Numbered from the stretch's first letter, positions 1 through 8,527 are shown. The stretch: 64,000 bases of DNA from Phycisphaera sp. (GCA_025916675.1 CP098402.1:2041205-2105204), one strand, 5' to 3'. Numbers and translations: made by a program. The notes: generated by a model not told the origin, from the letters alone.

Positions 1-168
1 ACCGCCTTCGTCTTGCTGGAGCTGGAAATACGACGCCAACGCGGACTGGTTGACGCCCGGCAGCGGGATCCACATCCCGATGCGATAGACCGCGAGCATG
101 CCCAGGGTGAAGAGCACCTTGGTGCGCAGCTCGGGGATGCGGAACACGTTGAACAGGGCCTGGATCAT
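1..168 (-). CDS. secY: Protein translocase subunit SecY, N-terminal part (cut by window edge)
   Basis: The minus strand encodes the first 56 residues of SecY, the channel subunit of the SecYEG translocon in the cytoplasmic membrane. The ATG at 168 is followed by a typical SecY opening: MIQALFNVFRIPELR, then a first membrane helix starting near VLFTLGMLAVYRIG and the periplasmic start WIPLPGVN. A GGAGG ribosome-binding site sits just upstream. Its place directly after L15 is the normal spc-operon order. The rest of the gene lies outside the window. Confidence 0.93.
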   Translation of the reverse strand, partial: MIQALFNVFRIPELRTKVLFTLGMLAVYRIGMWIPLPGVNQSALASYFQLQQDEGG

Positions 169-246
169 CGATCCTCCGCCGACACTCGGCAGCCGGCCCC
201 GTCCGAAGCCGGCCGCGCGGCCGGCCAGAGGGGACGGCCCGAGGCG

Positions 247-831
247 TTACTTCTTCTTGCTGTTCGCCGCCTGGCGACGCTCGAGATTCGGGCGACGCAG
301 CTTCTTCGTGAGGTTCTTGGGGGTCTTGTCGTCGCTGTTGCGATCGATGCCACGGACGCGATCGCGGCGTGTGCCGGTCTCGGTCACGCTGCCTCCAGCG
401 TCCTCGATCAGCTTGCGGGCCTGCCCGCTGACTCGGCTGACGTTGAACGTGAGCTCGGTCTTCAGGCCGCCCTCGGGCACGTTGCCCAGGATCTTGACGT
501 CCCGACTGGTGTCGCGGATGAGGCCGGCCTTGATGAGGGCCTCGGCGTCGACGGTGCCGCCGTTCTTGAAGTCCTCGTGCTCGACGATGTCCTTGATGTT
601 GACGATCCAGAACAGCGTCTTGAACTTGACGTTCGTGAAGCCGAACTTGGGCATCGTGCGGAACATGGGCATCTGCCCGCCCTCGAACTGGTGGAGGGTC
701 GAGTGGCCGCGACGGCTGCCGGCACCCTTCTGGCCGCGACCGGCGCGCTTGCCGCCGCTGGCGGGGCCGCGACCGACGCGCTTGCGCTGCTTGTAGCGTC
801 CGGCTTGGGCGGTGATCTCGTGAATCATCAT
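247..831 (-). CDS. rplO: 50S ribosomal protein L15 (uL15) with C-terminal extension
   Basis: This is 23S rRNA-binding protein L15, seen from the early glycine/arginine-rich stretch (KRVGRGPASGGKRAGRGQKG, then RRGHS and FEGGQMP). At 194 residues it is about 50 longer than the usual 144. The excess is a basic C-terminal tail, after residue 145, ending in NSKKK. The start chosen is the first of two adjacent ATGs, with GGAG ten bases upstream. In most bacteria L30 lies between S5 and L15; here only 49 bases separate them, so rpmD is absent from this position. Confidence 0.96.
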   Translation of the reverse strand: MMIHEITAQAGRYKQRKRVGRGPASGGKRAGRGQKGAGSRRGHSTLHQFEGGQMPMFRTMPKFGFTNVKFKTLFWIVNIKDIVEHEDFKNGGTVDAEALIKAGLIRDTSRDVKILGNVPEGGLKTELTFNVSRVSGQARKLIEDAGGSVTETGTRRDRVRGIDRNSDDKTPKNLTKKLRRPNLERRQAANSKKK

Positions 832-880
832 GGCTGCAATACTCCGTGGCCCGCCCGTGGCGTCGGCCCTTCGAGATCAA

Positions 881-1483
881 TCAGTTGCTGTTGTCCTGGT
901 CGCCTTCGGTGGCGGCCTCGGCCGTCTCCGAAGACGTGCCGATGCCCGCACCGGTGAGCGAGCGGGCACGCTCGATACGCTGCTCGATCACCGAATCGTC
1001 GAGTTCCACGCCGCGGCGTTCGGCCACGTCGGAGACCAGACGCAGCCGGGCCAGGCCGTCGATGGTCGCCTTGACCACGTTGAGCTTGTTGCTCGAGCCC
1101 AGGCTCTTGGTGATGCAATCGTTGTAGCCGGCCATCTCGAGCACGGCGCGGACGGTGGCGCCCGCGACGATGCCCGTACCCGGCGTGGCGGGGATCAGGC
1201 GGATCTTGGAAGCCGAGAACTTGCTCTCGACCTCGTGGGGCACGGTGGTGCCCAGCCGCTTGACGCTCACCATGCCGCGGCGGGCCTTGCGCTGGGCCTT
1301 CTCGATGGCCACCGGCACCTCGGTGCTCTTGGCGTAGCCGTAGCCCACCTTGCCCTGGCGATCGCCCACGACCACGAGCGCTCCAAAGCTGAAGCGGCGG
1401 CCACCCTTCACCGTCGCGGCGGTGCGATAGATGTTGACCGTGGTCGATTCGATCTGTCCGGATTCGTCGATCATCTCAGGCAT
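881..1483 (-). CDS. rpsE: 30S ribosomal protein S5 (uS5)
   Basis: S5 helps translational fidelity and lines the mRNA entry site of the small subunit. The double-stranded-RNA-binding N-terminal domain is clear (VNIYRTAATVKGGRRFSFGA, then VVVGDRQGKVGYGYAKS), followed by the C-terminal domain with VPHEVESKFSASKIRLIPATPGTG. The length of 200 residues includes an acidic, variable C-terminal tail (TSSETAEAATEGDQDNSN). It follows L18 in the spc-type order. Confidence 0.96.
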   Translation of the reverse strand: MPEMIDESGQIESTTVNIYRTAATVKGGRRFSFGALVVVGDRQGKVGYGYAKSTEVPVAIEKAQRKARRGMVSVKRLGTTVPHEVESKFSASKIRLIPATPGTGIVAGATVRAVLEMAGYNDCITKSLGSSNKLNVVKATIDGLARLRLVSDVAERRGVELDDSVIEQRIERARSLTGAGIGTSSETAEAATEGDQDNSN

Positions 1484-1541
1484 TCAGAGCCCTCGTTTCC
1501 AAAACTGCGGGTCGGCCTTGAGCGGGCCGGCCCGGATTGCG

Positions 1542-1904
1542 TCAGAATTTCAATCCGCCCTCGCGAGCCGCGTCGGCTAGCGCCCGGACCCGGCCGTGGT
1601 AGCGGAAGCCGCCACGGTCGAAGACCACCTTCTCGATGCCCTTGGCCTTGGCCCGCTCGGCGATGAGCTTGCCAACGGACTTGGCGGCCTCGGTGTTCCC
1701 GGTGCCGTCGCCGCTGTAGCCCTTGTCCATCGTCGAGGCGGCGCACAGCGTCGTACCGTCCAGGTCGTTGACCACCTGGGCGTAGACGTGCCGCAGCGAG
1801 CGATAGATGCACAGGCGTGGGACGGTGCCCGTGCCCGAGACACGCTTGCGGATGCCGGTGCGACGGCGGGTCCGGCGGGTTTGCTTGGCTTTCTGCCTGT
1901 CCAT
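1542..1904 (-). CDS. rplR: 50S ribosomal protein L18 (uL18)
   Basis: L18 is the 5S rRNA-binding protein of the central protuberance. The 120-residue length is normal. The basic N-terminus ([18 protein letters not shown]) and the core [19 protein letters not shown] with the [20 protein letters not shown] segment are diagnostic, and the ending [10 protein letters not shown] is typical. It lies between L6 and S5. Confidence 0.96.
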   Translation of the reverse strand: MDRQKAKQTRRTRRRTGIRKRVSGTGTVPRLCIYRSLRHVYAQVVNDLDGTTLCAASTMDKGYSGDGTGNTEAAKSVGKLIAERAKAKGIEKVVFDRGGFRYHGRVRALADAAREGGLKF

Positions 1905-1979
1905 TGCGTCAGAACCTCAAAGAGAACCGGGACAACTTTCGAGCCCAAAAAGGGCCCACGGGAGACGAACCAGCCGGCA

Positions 1980-2531
1980 TCACGCGCCGGCGGTCTTGCC
2001 CTCCTTGCGGATGATCGTCTCGTCGCTGTACTTGATGCCCTTGCCATTGTACGGCTCGGGCTTGCGAACGGCGCGAACCTCGGCGGCAAACTGGCCCACG
2101 GCCTGCTTGTCGTGGCCCGAGACCGTGACGCTCTGCTTCTCGACCTTCACGTCCACGCCCTGGGGGATGTCCTTGAAGATCGGGTTGGCAAAGCCCACGA
2201 TCAGCTTCAGGCGGTTGCCCTCGACCGCGGCGGTGTAGCCCACGCCGTTGACCTCGAGCACCTTGGTGTAGCCGGTGGTGACACCCACGATGTTGTTCTC
2301 GACGATCGAGCGGGAGGTGCCCCAGAGGCTCTTGGCCTGGCGGTCGCCCTCCTTGCCCTCGGGCACGGCGAAGGACAGCGTCTGGGCGTCCTCATCCCAC
2401 GCGATGCTCACCATGGGGTGGACGTCATGGGAGAGCGTGCCCTTGGAGCCCTCGACGCGCACGGTCTGGCCGCTGACGCCAACCTTGACGCCCTTGGGCA
2501 CGGAAATGGGCTTCTTGCCGATGCGTGACAT
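1980..2531 (-). CDS. rplF: 50S ribosomal protein L6 (uL6)
   Basis: L6 binds 23S rRNA near the factor-binding site. The start MSRIGKKPISVPKGVKV and the C-terminal signature region with PEPYNGKGIKYSDETIIRKE identify it. The length of 183 residues is normal. An AGGAGG ribosome-binding site lies just upstream of the start codon. The two internally duplicated domains both appear intact. Confidence 0.97.
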   Translation of the reverse strand: MSRIGKKPISVPKGVKVGVSGQTVRVEGSKGTLSHDVHPMVSIAWDEDAQTLSFAVPEGKEGDRQAKSLWGTSRSIVENNIVGVTTGYTKVLEVNGVGYTAAVEGNRLKLIVGFANPIFKDIPQGVDVKVEKQSVTVSGHDKQAVGQFAAEVRAVRKPEPYNGKGIKYSDETIIRKEGKTAGA

Positions 2532-2587
2532 TTCGAATCAACCTCCTCGGTCGGCCAGCCGTCTGGCCGCCGTTGGCACTTGCCTTC

Positions 2588-2986
2588 TTACTGCACCACC
2601 GCCAGCAATTCGCCGCCCACGCGCTCGTTGCGGCACTTGCGATCGCTCATGACGCCACGGCTCGTGGACACCACGGCGATGCCCATGCCCTGCAGCGGTC
2701 GGGGCAGCTTCTCGACGCTGCTGTAGACGCGGCGGCCCGGCTTGCTCACCCGGGTGAGCGAGGCGATCAGGGGCTCGCCGGCGGCGCCGTATCGCAACGA
2801 CACGCGGAGCAGGCCCTGGCGGCCATCCTCGACGACTTCGAAGCCTTCGACGTAGCCCTCGTCCTGGAGGACCTGGGCGACACCGCGGCACACCTTACTG
2901 TTCAGGCAGTCCACACGACGGGAGCGATTGCGCAACCCATTGCGGATTCGCGTGAGCATGTCCGAGATCGGATCGTTCACTGACAT
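2588..2986 (-). CDS. rpsH: 30S ribosomal protein S8 (uS8)
   Basis: S8 binds helix 21 of 16S rRNA and in Escherichia coli represses the spc operon. The N-terminus (NDPISDMLTRIRNGLR) and the C-terminal signature near GMGIAVVSTSRGVMSDRKCR identify it. The length of 132 residues is normal. The usual KIL..EGY segment reads VAQVLQDEGYVEGFEV. It lies between S14 and L6. Confidence 0.96.
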   Translation of the reverse strand: MSVNDPISDMLTRIRNGLRNRSRRVDCLNSKVCRGVAQVLQDEGYVEGFEVVEDGRQGLLRVSLRYGAAGEPLIASLTRVSKPGRRVYSSVEKLPRPLQGMGIAVVSTSRGVMSDRKCRNERVGGELLAVVQ

Positions 2987-3080
2987 CGTTTCCGATGACC
3001 TCCTGCCGGGCCGTTGGGCCCGAGCCTTCTTCCCTGCTCGCCGTCTGCTGCGGCGTATCAGCCTGCGTTCTGGACTCGAT

Positions 3081-3266
3081 TCACCAACTGGCCTTGCGCA
3101 TGCCGGGGATCTTGCCCTCGTGGGCCAGCTTCCTCAGCATGATGCGGCTGATGCGAAACTTGCGGTACACCCCGCGAGACCGGCCCGTGAGCTCGCAACG
3201 GCGAACCTTCCGAGTCGAGAACTTGGGTGTCTTATTGCTCTTTGCGACCTGTGCCTTGGTTGCCAT
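3081..3266 (-). CDS. rpsN: 30S ribosomal protein S14 (uS14), short type, zinc ligands lost
   Basis: This 61-residue protein matches the short, zinc-type S14 in length and ending ([10 protein letters not shown]). Type-Z proteins carry two CxxC pairs. Here only the first cysteine remains (RRCELTGR); the others are replaced by Thr in CELT and by Ser and Met in RISRIML. It therefore looks like a zinc-independent version of the short form. It occupies the normal position between L5 and S8 and has a strong general match, so it is probably the functional S14. Confidence 0.95.
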   Translation of the reverse strand: MATKAQVAKSNKTPKFSTRKVRRCELTGRSRGVYRKFRISRIMLRKLAHEGKIPGMRKASW

Positions 3267-3316
3267 ACTTCTGATTCACTCCCGACGGCCCGGCGGCCAT
3301 CTTGGTATTTCTTCTC

Positions 3317-3961
3317 TCAGCTCGCCTTCTTCTTGGGGGGCGTGGGCTTGCGGAACGGCATGCCCAGGCTCTCCAGCACGGCTCGGCTCTTGGCCTTGTC
3401 GGAGTTGCGGAAGACGAAGTTGATGTTCATGCCGTGCGTGAAGTTCACGTTGGCCATGTTGATCTCGGGGAACACGCCCTGCTCGTTGAGGCCCAGCGAG
3501 TAGTTGCCCGCCTTGTCGAACGAGGTCTCCGAGAGGCCGCGAAAGTCCTTGATACGGGGGGTGGCTAGGTTGATGAACCGGTCCAGGAAGTCCCACATCC
3601 GGTCGCCCCGCAGGGTGACCATCGCCGCGGTCTCCATGCCCTCGCGGACCTTGAAGTTCGAGACGCTCTTCTTGGCCTTGACCACGACGGGCTTCTGGCC
3701 GGTGATCTGGGTGAGCGTGTCGATGACCGTGGCGCGGATGTTGGGCGGCAGCTTGGGGCCGTCCAGGAAGCGTCCCATGTTCACGTTCAGCACGATGCGA
3801 TCGAGCACCGGCATGGCCATGGGGTTGGCCACGCCGAACTGCTTGGTCACCTCGGGGCGCGCCTGGTCCATGTACTGCTGGCGCAGTCGTTGGGGTCCCT
3901 CGCGCTTCGCGGCGGCCGCCTGGATGGCGGGATCGTCTTTGTCGGGCTTGTTCTTAGCCAT
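3317..3961 (-). CDS. rplE: 50S ribosomal protein L5 (uL5)
   Basis: L5 binds 5S rRNA and contacts the P-site tRNA. Diagnostic segments are VLNVNMGRF, the signature around ITGQKPVVVKAKKSVSNFKV, the VTLRGDRMWDFLDRFINLA stretch and NYSLGLNEQGVFPEIN. The length of 214 residues includes an extra, charged N-terminal segment of about 25 residues and a lysine-rich tail (PTPPKKKAS). It lies between L24 and S14. Confidence 0.96.
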   Translation of the reverse strand: MAKNKPDKDDPAIQAAAAKREGPQRLRQQYMDQARPEVTKQFGVANPMAMPVLDRIVLNVNMGRFLDGPKLPPNIRATVIDTLTQITGQKPVVVKAKKSVSNFKVREGMETAAMVTLRGDRMWDFLDRFINLATPRIKDFRGLSETSFDKAGNYSLGLNEQGVFPEINMANVNFTHGMNINFVFRNSDKAKSRAVLESLGMPFRKPTPPKKKAS

Positions 3962-4035
3962 CGGTCAAATCCTTCCAACGAACCGTGCGGTTTGAGGCCG
4001 CCGTGCTGCTTCCCATCGGGGCACCCATCTGGATC

Positions 4036-4395
4036 TCAGAGGGTGTCCTTGCTCGCCGACTCTCCGCCCTTGCGCCGGGCCTCGACGGCCAGGACCTTGC
4101 CGCCCCGCACCGCGATGCGTTGCTTCTTGCCGTCGTCGCCCACGGTGAACCGCACGCGGGTGGGCTTGCCGTCGGCCACGGGGCTGACGTTGGACATGTG
4201 GAACGGGGCTTCCTTGGTCACGCGGCCGCCCTGGGGGTTGACGCGCGTGGGCTTGACGTTGCGAGTCCGCAGGTTCAGGCCCTTGATGTAGACCCGATCC
4301 TTGGCGACATCGATACGCATCACCTCGCCCGTGCGGCCCTTGTGGTCGCCGGCGGTCACCATCACGTTATCACCCTTGCGAATATGCGCGGCCAT
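4036..4395 (-). CDS. rplX: 50S ribosomal protein L24 (uL24)
   Basis: L24 is an assembly-initiating protein that binds near the 5' end of 23S rRNA. The KOW motif is visible at the start (AHIRKGDNVMVTAGDHKGRTGEV), followed by VYIKGLNLRTRNVKP. I chose the ATG at 4395, seven bases after a GGAGG site and overlapping the L14 stop codon by one base. An in-frame GTG three bases upstream is also possible. The C-terminal 25 residues are lysine-rich and variable. Confidence 0.95.
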   Translation of the reverse strand: MAAHIRKGDNVMVTAGDHKGRTGEVMRIDVAKDRVYIKGLNLRTRNVKPTRVNPQGGRVTKEAPFHMSNVSPVADGKPTRVRFTVGDDGKKQRIAVRGGKVLAVEARRKGGESASKDTL

Positions 4396-4781
4396 CACAC
4401 CACCTCCGGAGCGAGCGAAACGATCTTCATGTAGTTCTTCTCGCGAAGCTCGCGGGCAACAGGGCCAAAGATGCGCGTGCCGCGGGGGTTGCCGTCGGCG
4501 TTCAGCAGCACCACGGCGTTGCTGTCAAACTTCACGTACGAGCCATCGGCGCGGCGCGTGTTCCGGGCGGTCCGCACAACCACGGCCTTGGACATGTCCC
4601 CCGGCTTGATGTCGGCACCGGGCAGGGCCTTCTTGACCGAGATCAGCACGCGGTCGCCCACGCCGGCCCAGGGGCGGGTGTTGTTACCGCTCGCGCTGGT
4701 CTTGCCGTAGACGCGGATGACGTAGGCGATCTTCGCCCCCGAGTTGTCCGCGACTTCGCATCGTGATTCTTGCTGAAGCAT
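4395..4781 (-). CDS. rplN: 50S ribosomal protein L14 (uL14)
   Basis: L14 is part of the inter-subunit bridge. The start [17 protein letters not shown], the segment [20 protein letters not shown] and the ending [16 protein letters not shown] are unmistakable. The length of 128 residues is slightly over the usual 122, owing to a small insertion near [14 protein letters not shown]. The stop codon overlaps the L24 start (TGATG), which implies translational coupling. Confidence 0.97.
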   Translation of the reverse strand: MLQQESRCEVADNSGAKIAYVIRVYGKTSASGNNTRPWAGVGDRVLISVKKALPGADIKPGDMSKAVVVRTARNTRRADGSYVKFDSNAVVLLNADGNPRGTRIFGPVARELREKNYMKIVSLAPEVV

Positions 4782-4880
4782 GGCTTGCTACTTCCTACGT
4801 GCCCTGTGACGAACGGGCGTGCGAGACTTCTTCTTGACGGTCGGGCGTTCGAGGCCAGACCCTGACCGATCGGTTCGGGC

Positions 4881-5177
4881 TCAGTCGCCCTGGTGCTTCT
4901 CGAGGACCCGCGACAGCGTCCATGACTTGGTCTTGCTCATGGGCTTGCACGGCACCACCTCGACGCGGTCGCCCACCTGGGCCTGGTTGCCCTCGTCGTG
5001 GGCGTGGAGCACCGTGCGGCGGCGGACGTACTTGCCGTACTTGGGGTGCTTGGCCACGTAGCTCACGACGACCTTGATGGTCTTGTCGCGGTCGGCCGTG
5101 GCCACCTCGCCCGTGCGGGCGCCCTTGGCCTTCTGACCGGTGGTGCTCTGTGTCGTGGTGGCGGTGTTGTCGCTCAT
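4881..5177 (-). CDS. rpsQ: 30S ribosomal protein S17 (uS17)
   Basis: S17 is an early-binding 16S rRNA protein with an OB fold. The core begins at GEVATADRDKTIKVVVSY and continues through HPKYGKYVRRR, HAHDEGNQAQVGDRVEV and CKPMSKTKSW. The start ATG at 5177 gives 98 residues, with a Thr/Ser/Gln-rich N-terminal extension of about 20 residues before the core. A longer open frame continues upstream, but it would run into L29 and adds nothing resembling S17. Confidence 0.94.
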   Translation of the reverse strand: MSDNTATTTQSTTGQKAKGARTGEVATADRDKTIKVVVSYVAKHPKYGKYVRRRTVLHAHDEGNQAQVGDRVEVVPCKPMSKTKSWTLSRVLEKHQGD

Positions 5178-5236
5178 ACGCTTTCGTTCTCTTCTGTGAC
5201 GGTGTGTCCGTACCGGACTCTGGAATCCCGTGGCGT

Positions 5237-5440
5237 TCAGCCGGCCTGCCTGGCGATCTGCCTGGACGACCGCTCGGTCATCAGGCGGGCGATGTCCTTG
5301 CGGGTCTTGGAGAACTCGCTGTTGTCCTCGACCTTCTCGGTGGAGGCCTGCACGCGCAACTGGAACAGGTGCTTGCGCAGGCGGACGAGTTCCGCCTGGA
5401 TCTCGTTGTTGTCGAGCTTGCGAACTTCTTCGCCGGTCAT
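5237..5440 (-). CDS. rpmC: 50S ribosomal protein L29 (uL29)
   Basis: L29 is a small two-helix protein at the peptide-exit tunnel. The ATG at 5440 follows a GGAGAAGG site and gives 67 residues, the normal size. The helices are TGEEVRKLDNNEIQAELVRL and the C-terminal stretch with SKTRKDIARLMTER. An upstream in-frame ATG would add 12 residues without a good ribosome-binding site, so it was not used. Confidence 0.94.
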   Translation of the reverse strand: MTGEEVRKLDNNEIQAELVRLRKHLFQLRVQASTEKVEDNSEFSKTRKDIARLMTERSSRQIARQAG

Positions 5441-5511
5441 ATCGCCTTCTCCAACACCCACCCACTGGCGGGCCACTGTTCGTTCCGTGGTGCTTTCTTT
5501 GAAAGCCCCTT

Positions 5512-5940
5512 TTAACCCACCGTTGTCCGGCGCTTAACGAATCGGCAGCGGATGGGCATCTTCATGGCCATGCGCTTCATCGCCTCGCGAGCCATCTCTT
5601 CGGGCACGCCGGCCAGCTCGTAGATCATGGTGCCCGGGCGAACCCGCGCCGCCCAGTAATCCACGTCGGCCTTGCCCTTACCCATGCGCTGCTCGAGGGG
5701 CTTCTTGCTCACCGGCTTGTCGGGAAACACGCGGATGAACAGCTTGCCCTGACGCTTGAGATAGTGCGTCGACGCGATGCGCCCCGCCTCGATCTGGTTG
5801 CTCTTGAGCCAGCAGCCTTCCAGAGCCTGCAGCCCAAAGTCGCCGAAGGCCACGTAGTTGCCCTTGGTCGCCTTGCGATCGCGAACGCGGCGGAACTCCT
5901 TGCGGAACTTCACTCGCTTTGGGATCTTATACGGTGGCAT
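5512..5940 (-). CDS. rplP: 50S ribosomal protein L16 (uL16)
   Basis: L16 sits near the A-site and peptidyl-transferase centre. The start (MPPYKIPKRVKFRKEFRR), the segment ALEGCWLKSNQIEAGRIA and the signature RMGKGKADVDYWAARVRPG are diagnostic. The length of 142 residues is normal. It lies between S3 and L29. Confidence 0.96.
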   Translation of the reverse strand: MPPYKIPKRVKFRKEFRRVRDRKATKGNYVAFGDFGLQALEGCWLKSNQIEAGRIASTHYLKRQGKLFIRVFPDKPVSKKPLEQRMGKGKADVDYWAARVRPGTMIYELAGVPEEMAREAMKRMAMKMPIRCRFVKRRTTVG

Positions 5941-6000
5941 CGTTCAAACCCTTCCTGACGGCCTTCCCAACGGAGGGAAGCGCCGGATTCCTGATCTCGC

Positions 6001-6708
6001 TTACCTGCGTCCCCGGCTGGCGACGCGTGCGCCGGCGGCCTTCGAGGTCGTCTCTTCGTCCTGGGCCTCGTACTCGCCCTTGTAGATCCACACCTTCACG
6101 CCCAGGCGACCCGCGGTCGTGCGGGCCTCCTCGAAGCCGTAGTCGATGTTGGCCTGCAGCGTCGACAGGGGCAATGCGCCCAGGCGGACGTCCAGGCGGC
6201 GGCTCATCTCGGCACCACCCAGGCGGCCCGAGATCTGGATCTTCACGCCCTTGGCGCCGTTCTGCATCACGCCCTCGGCACGCATCTTCACGACGCGGCG
6301 GAAGCTGGAGCGACGACTGAGCTGCTCGGCCACGTTAGCGGCCACCAACTGGGCGCTCATGTCGGGGTTCTTGATCTCGAGGATCTTGATCGACACCTTG
6401 CGGCCGGTCATGAGCATCAGCTCTTCGGTCATGCGCTCGACCTCGGCACCCTTGGGGCCGATGACCACGCCCGGGCGGGCCGTGCGGATGAGCACGACCA
6501 GCTCCTCGCGGGTGCGCTCGATCTCGACGCTGGCCACCGCCGCGTGGGGGCGGCCCGGGTTGCGGTTCAGGCGCTTGTCGAGGTACTCGCGGATCTTCTG
6601 ATCCTCAACGAGCAATTCGCCGTAGATGGCCTTGGGGGCGTACCACCGGCTGCGGTGGGCTTCGGTGACTCCCAATCGGAAGCCGAAGGGGTGGATCTTT
6701 TGTCCCAT
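6001..6708 (-). CDS. rpsC: 30S ribosomal protein S3 (uS3)
   Basis: S3 forms part of the mRNA entry helicase of the small subunit. The ATG at 6708 gives 235 residues, starting MGQKIHPFGFRLGVTEAHRS. The KH domain contains VVIGPKGAEVERMTEELM, and the C-terminal domain has GRLGGAEMSRR and the IDYGFEEARTTAGRLGVKVW stretch. The start overlaps the L22 stop by one base (TAATG). Confidence 0.97.
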   Translation of the reverse strand: MGQKIHPFGFRLGVTEAHRSRWYAPKAIYGELLVEDQKIREYLDKRLNRNPGRPHAAVASVEIERTREELVVLIRTARPGVVIGPKGAEVERMTEELMLMTGRKVSIKILEIKNPDMSAQLVAANVAEQLSRRSSFRRVVKMRAEGVMQNGAKGVKIQISGRLGGAEMSRRLDVRLGALPLSTLQANIDYGFEEARTTAGRLGVKVWIYKGEYEAQDEETTSKAAGARVASRGRR

Positions 6709-7253
6709 TACGCTCGCTCCTGGACACCCACGGTGATGTGGCTGGTCTGCTTGATGATCGGATGGGCCCGGCCACGATCCTTGGGGCGGAACCGCTTGAT
6801 GTGCGGGCCCTCGTCCACGCGGCTCTCGACCACGAACAACTCGGTGACGTCCGCGTCGGCCAGCTCGGCGTCGGCGATGGCCGCGTTGAGGGCCTTGGAC
6901 ATGTTGTCCGAGGCACGCTTCTGGCTGAAGTTCAGCAGGTTGAGCGCCTCGTCCACGGTCTTGCCGCGGATGAGGTCGGCCACCAGCCGCGCCTTCTGCG
7001 TGCTGCCTCGGTGGAACCGCACCTCGCTGACGAACCGGGCAATGTCGCGCGGCTCGGCATTCACCACCCGGGCCAGGGCCTGGATGTGGGCGGCCTTGCA
7101 CGTGGGCCTCGGACGCCCCGCCAGCCAGTTGCGCACCGCGCTCTCGGCTTTGTCACCGGGCAGGCCAAGCGGACGGACGGCCTCGGCCAGGTCCTCGACC
7201 TTGGCGCCGGCCTCGTCGGCAAACTTCTTGAGTTGGTCGCTACGCAGTCTCAC
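6708..7253 (-). CDS. rplV: 50S ribosomal protein L22 (uL22) with N-terminal helix-turn-helix-like extension
   Basis: Residues about 76-181 are standard L22, which lines the peptide-exit tunnel: RGSTQKARLVADLIRGKTV, then DNMSKALNAAIADAE, RVDEGPHIKRFRPKDRGRAH and SHITVGVQER. Bacterial L22 is normally about 110 residues. The first ~75 residues are extra and resemble an XRE-type DNA-binding fold (AESAVRNWLAGRPRPT, then HIQALARVVNAEPRDIARF). The start is a GTG at 7253 with a GGAG site at good spacing, and there is no in-frame ATG before the L22 core, so the extension is very likely translated. Whether it binds nucleic acid is not known. Confidence 0.93.
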   Translation of the reverse strand: MRLRSDQLKKFADEAGAKVEDLAEAVRPLGLPGDKAESAVRNWLAGRPRPTCKAAHIQALARVVNAEPRDIARFVSEVRFHRGSTQKARLVADLIRGKTVDEALNLLNFSQKRASDNMSKALNAAIADAELADADVTELFVVESRVDEGPHIKRFRPKDRGRAHPIIKQTSHITVGVQERA

Positions 7254-7336
7254 CGATAGATCTCCGAAGTCGTCCGTTCCCGAATCCCTGTCACTGACAA
7301 AACGAGTCTGATTCCTGCTTCTGGCTCAGGCTGGGC

Positions 7337-7621
7337 TTACTTGCCCGACTTGATGCCTTCCTTCTTGTTCGTGTGACCCCGGAAGGTCCGCGTCATCGAG
7401 AACTCGCCGAGCTTGTGGCCCACCATGTCCTCGGTCACGAACACCTCCAAGAATGCACGGCCGTTATGCACCTGGAACGTGTGGCCCACGAACTCGGGCA
7501 CGATCGTGCACCGGCGGGCCCAGGTCTTGATGGGCTCGCGCTCGCCCGACTCCTGCTGCTTCATCACCTTCGTGTACAGCTTCTCGTCGACGTACGGACC
7601 CTTCTTGAGGCTACGACCCAT
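7337..7621 (-). CDS. rpsS: 30S ribosomal protein S19 (uS19)
   Basis: S19 binds the head of the small subunit with S13. The start [19 protein letters not shown], the strand [18 protein letters not shown] and the signature [15 protein letters not shown] identify it. The length of 94 residues is normal. It lies between L2 and L22. Confidence 0.97.
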   Translation of the reverse strand: MGRSLKKGPYVDEKLYTKVMKQQESGEREPIKTWARRCTIVPEFVGHTFQVHNGRAFLEVFVTEDMVGHKLGEFSMTRTFRGHTNKKEGIKSGK

Positions 7622-7666
7622 GCTTCACGCTCCTGCTCGTGCTTGCGACACCGCGAATCACTCGAA

Positions 7667-8527
7667 TCATTTGGCCAGCTGCCCGTACCGCTTGCTGCGG
7701 CGGCGACGGATGATCAGCTGGGTGCTGTACTGCTTCTTGTTGCGGGTGCCGCCGCCCTTGGCGTCCACACCGCTGGGGCTCACCGGCGTGCGGTTGCCCT
7801 TACTGCGTCCCTCACCACCACCCAGCGGGTGGGCGTGGTGGCTCTTGGCCACACCGCGGGTGATCGGCCGGCGGCCGAGGTGGCGCGTCAGGCCGGCCTT
7901 GCCCAGGCGGCGACGCTGGTGGTCGCTGTTGCCCACGGCCCCCACCACGGCGCGGCAGTCCAGGCTCACGCGGCGGGTCTCGCCCGAGGGCAGGACCAGC
8001 GTGGCGTACTTGCCCTCGCGGTTGGTCAGGCGGGCGTACGACCCTGCCGAGCGGCAGATCTGGGCACCCTTACCCACGGCCAGCTCGATGCAATGGACTT
8101 CCATGCCCGAGGGGATGAACCGCAGCGGCATGCAGTTGCCCACGTTGGGCTCGATGGCCGAATCGCTCGAGGTCAGGACGGTCATGCCCGTCTTCAGGCC
8201 TTTGGGGCAGATGACGTAGCGTTTGACGCCGTCGGTGTATTCGACCAAGGCGATGTGGCTCGAGCGGTTGGGATCGTACTCGATGCCGATGACCTTGCCC
8301 TCGATGCCGTCGCGGTCTTTGCGGCGGAAGTCGATCTGGCGGTACATGCGCTTCGCGCCGCCGCCACGACCCCGCACCGTGATCACGCCCGTGTGGTTGC
8401 GGCCGCCCTTCTTGTTCAAGGGGCTCAGCAGGGCCTTCTCGGGGCGCTTCTTGTCGACCTCGACGTGGAGGTTGACCGAGGCGTTGCGACGCCCGGGCGA
8501 GGTTGGTTTGTAGACGCGGATGGCCAT
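7667..8527 (-). CDS. rplB: 50S ribosomal protein L2 (uL2)
   Basis: L2 is needed for subunit association and peptidyl transfer. Segments that identify it include NKKGGRNHTGVITVRGRGGG, YRQIDFRRKDRDGI, SPNRSSHIA-like YDPNRSSHIALVEY and the C-terminal VAKSHHAHPLGGGEGRSKGN, which holds the conserved histidine region. The length of 286 residues is normal for the family. Confidence 0.97.
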   Translation of the reverse strand: MAIRVYKPTSPGRRNASVNLHVEVDKKRPEKALLSPLNKKGGRNHTGVITVRGRGGGAKRMYRQIDFRRKDRDGIEGKVIGIEYDPNRSSHIALVEYTDGVKRYVICPKGLKTGMTVLTSSDSAIEPNVGNCMPLRFIPSGMEVHCIELAVGKGAQICRSAGSYARLTNREGKYATLVLPSGETRRVSLDCRAVVGAVGNSDHQRRRLGKAGLTRHLGRRPITRGVAKSHHAHPLGGGEGRSKGNRTPVSPSGVDAKGGGTRNKKQYSTQLIIRRRRSKRYGQLAK

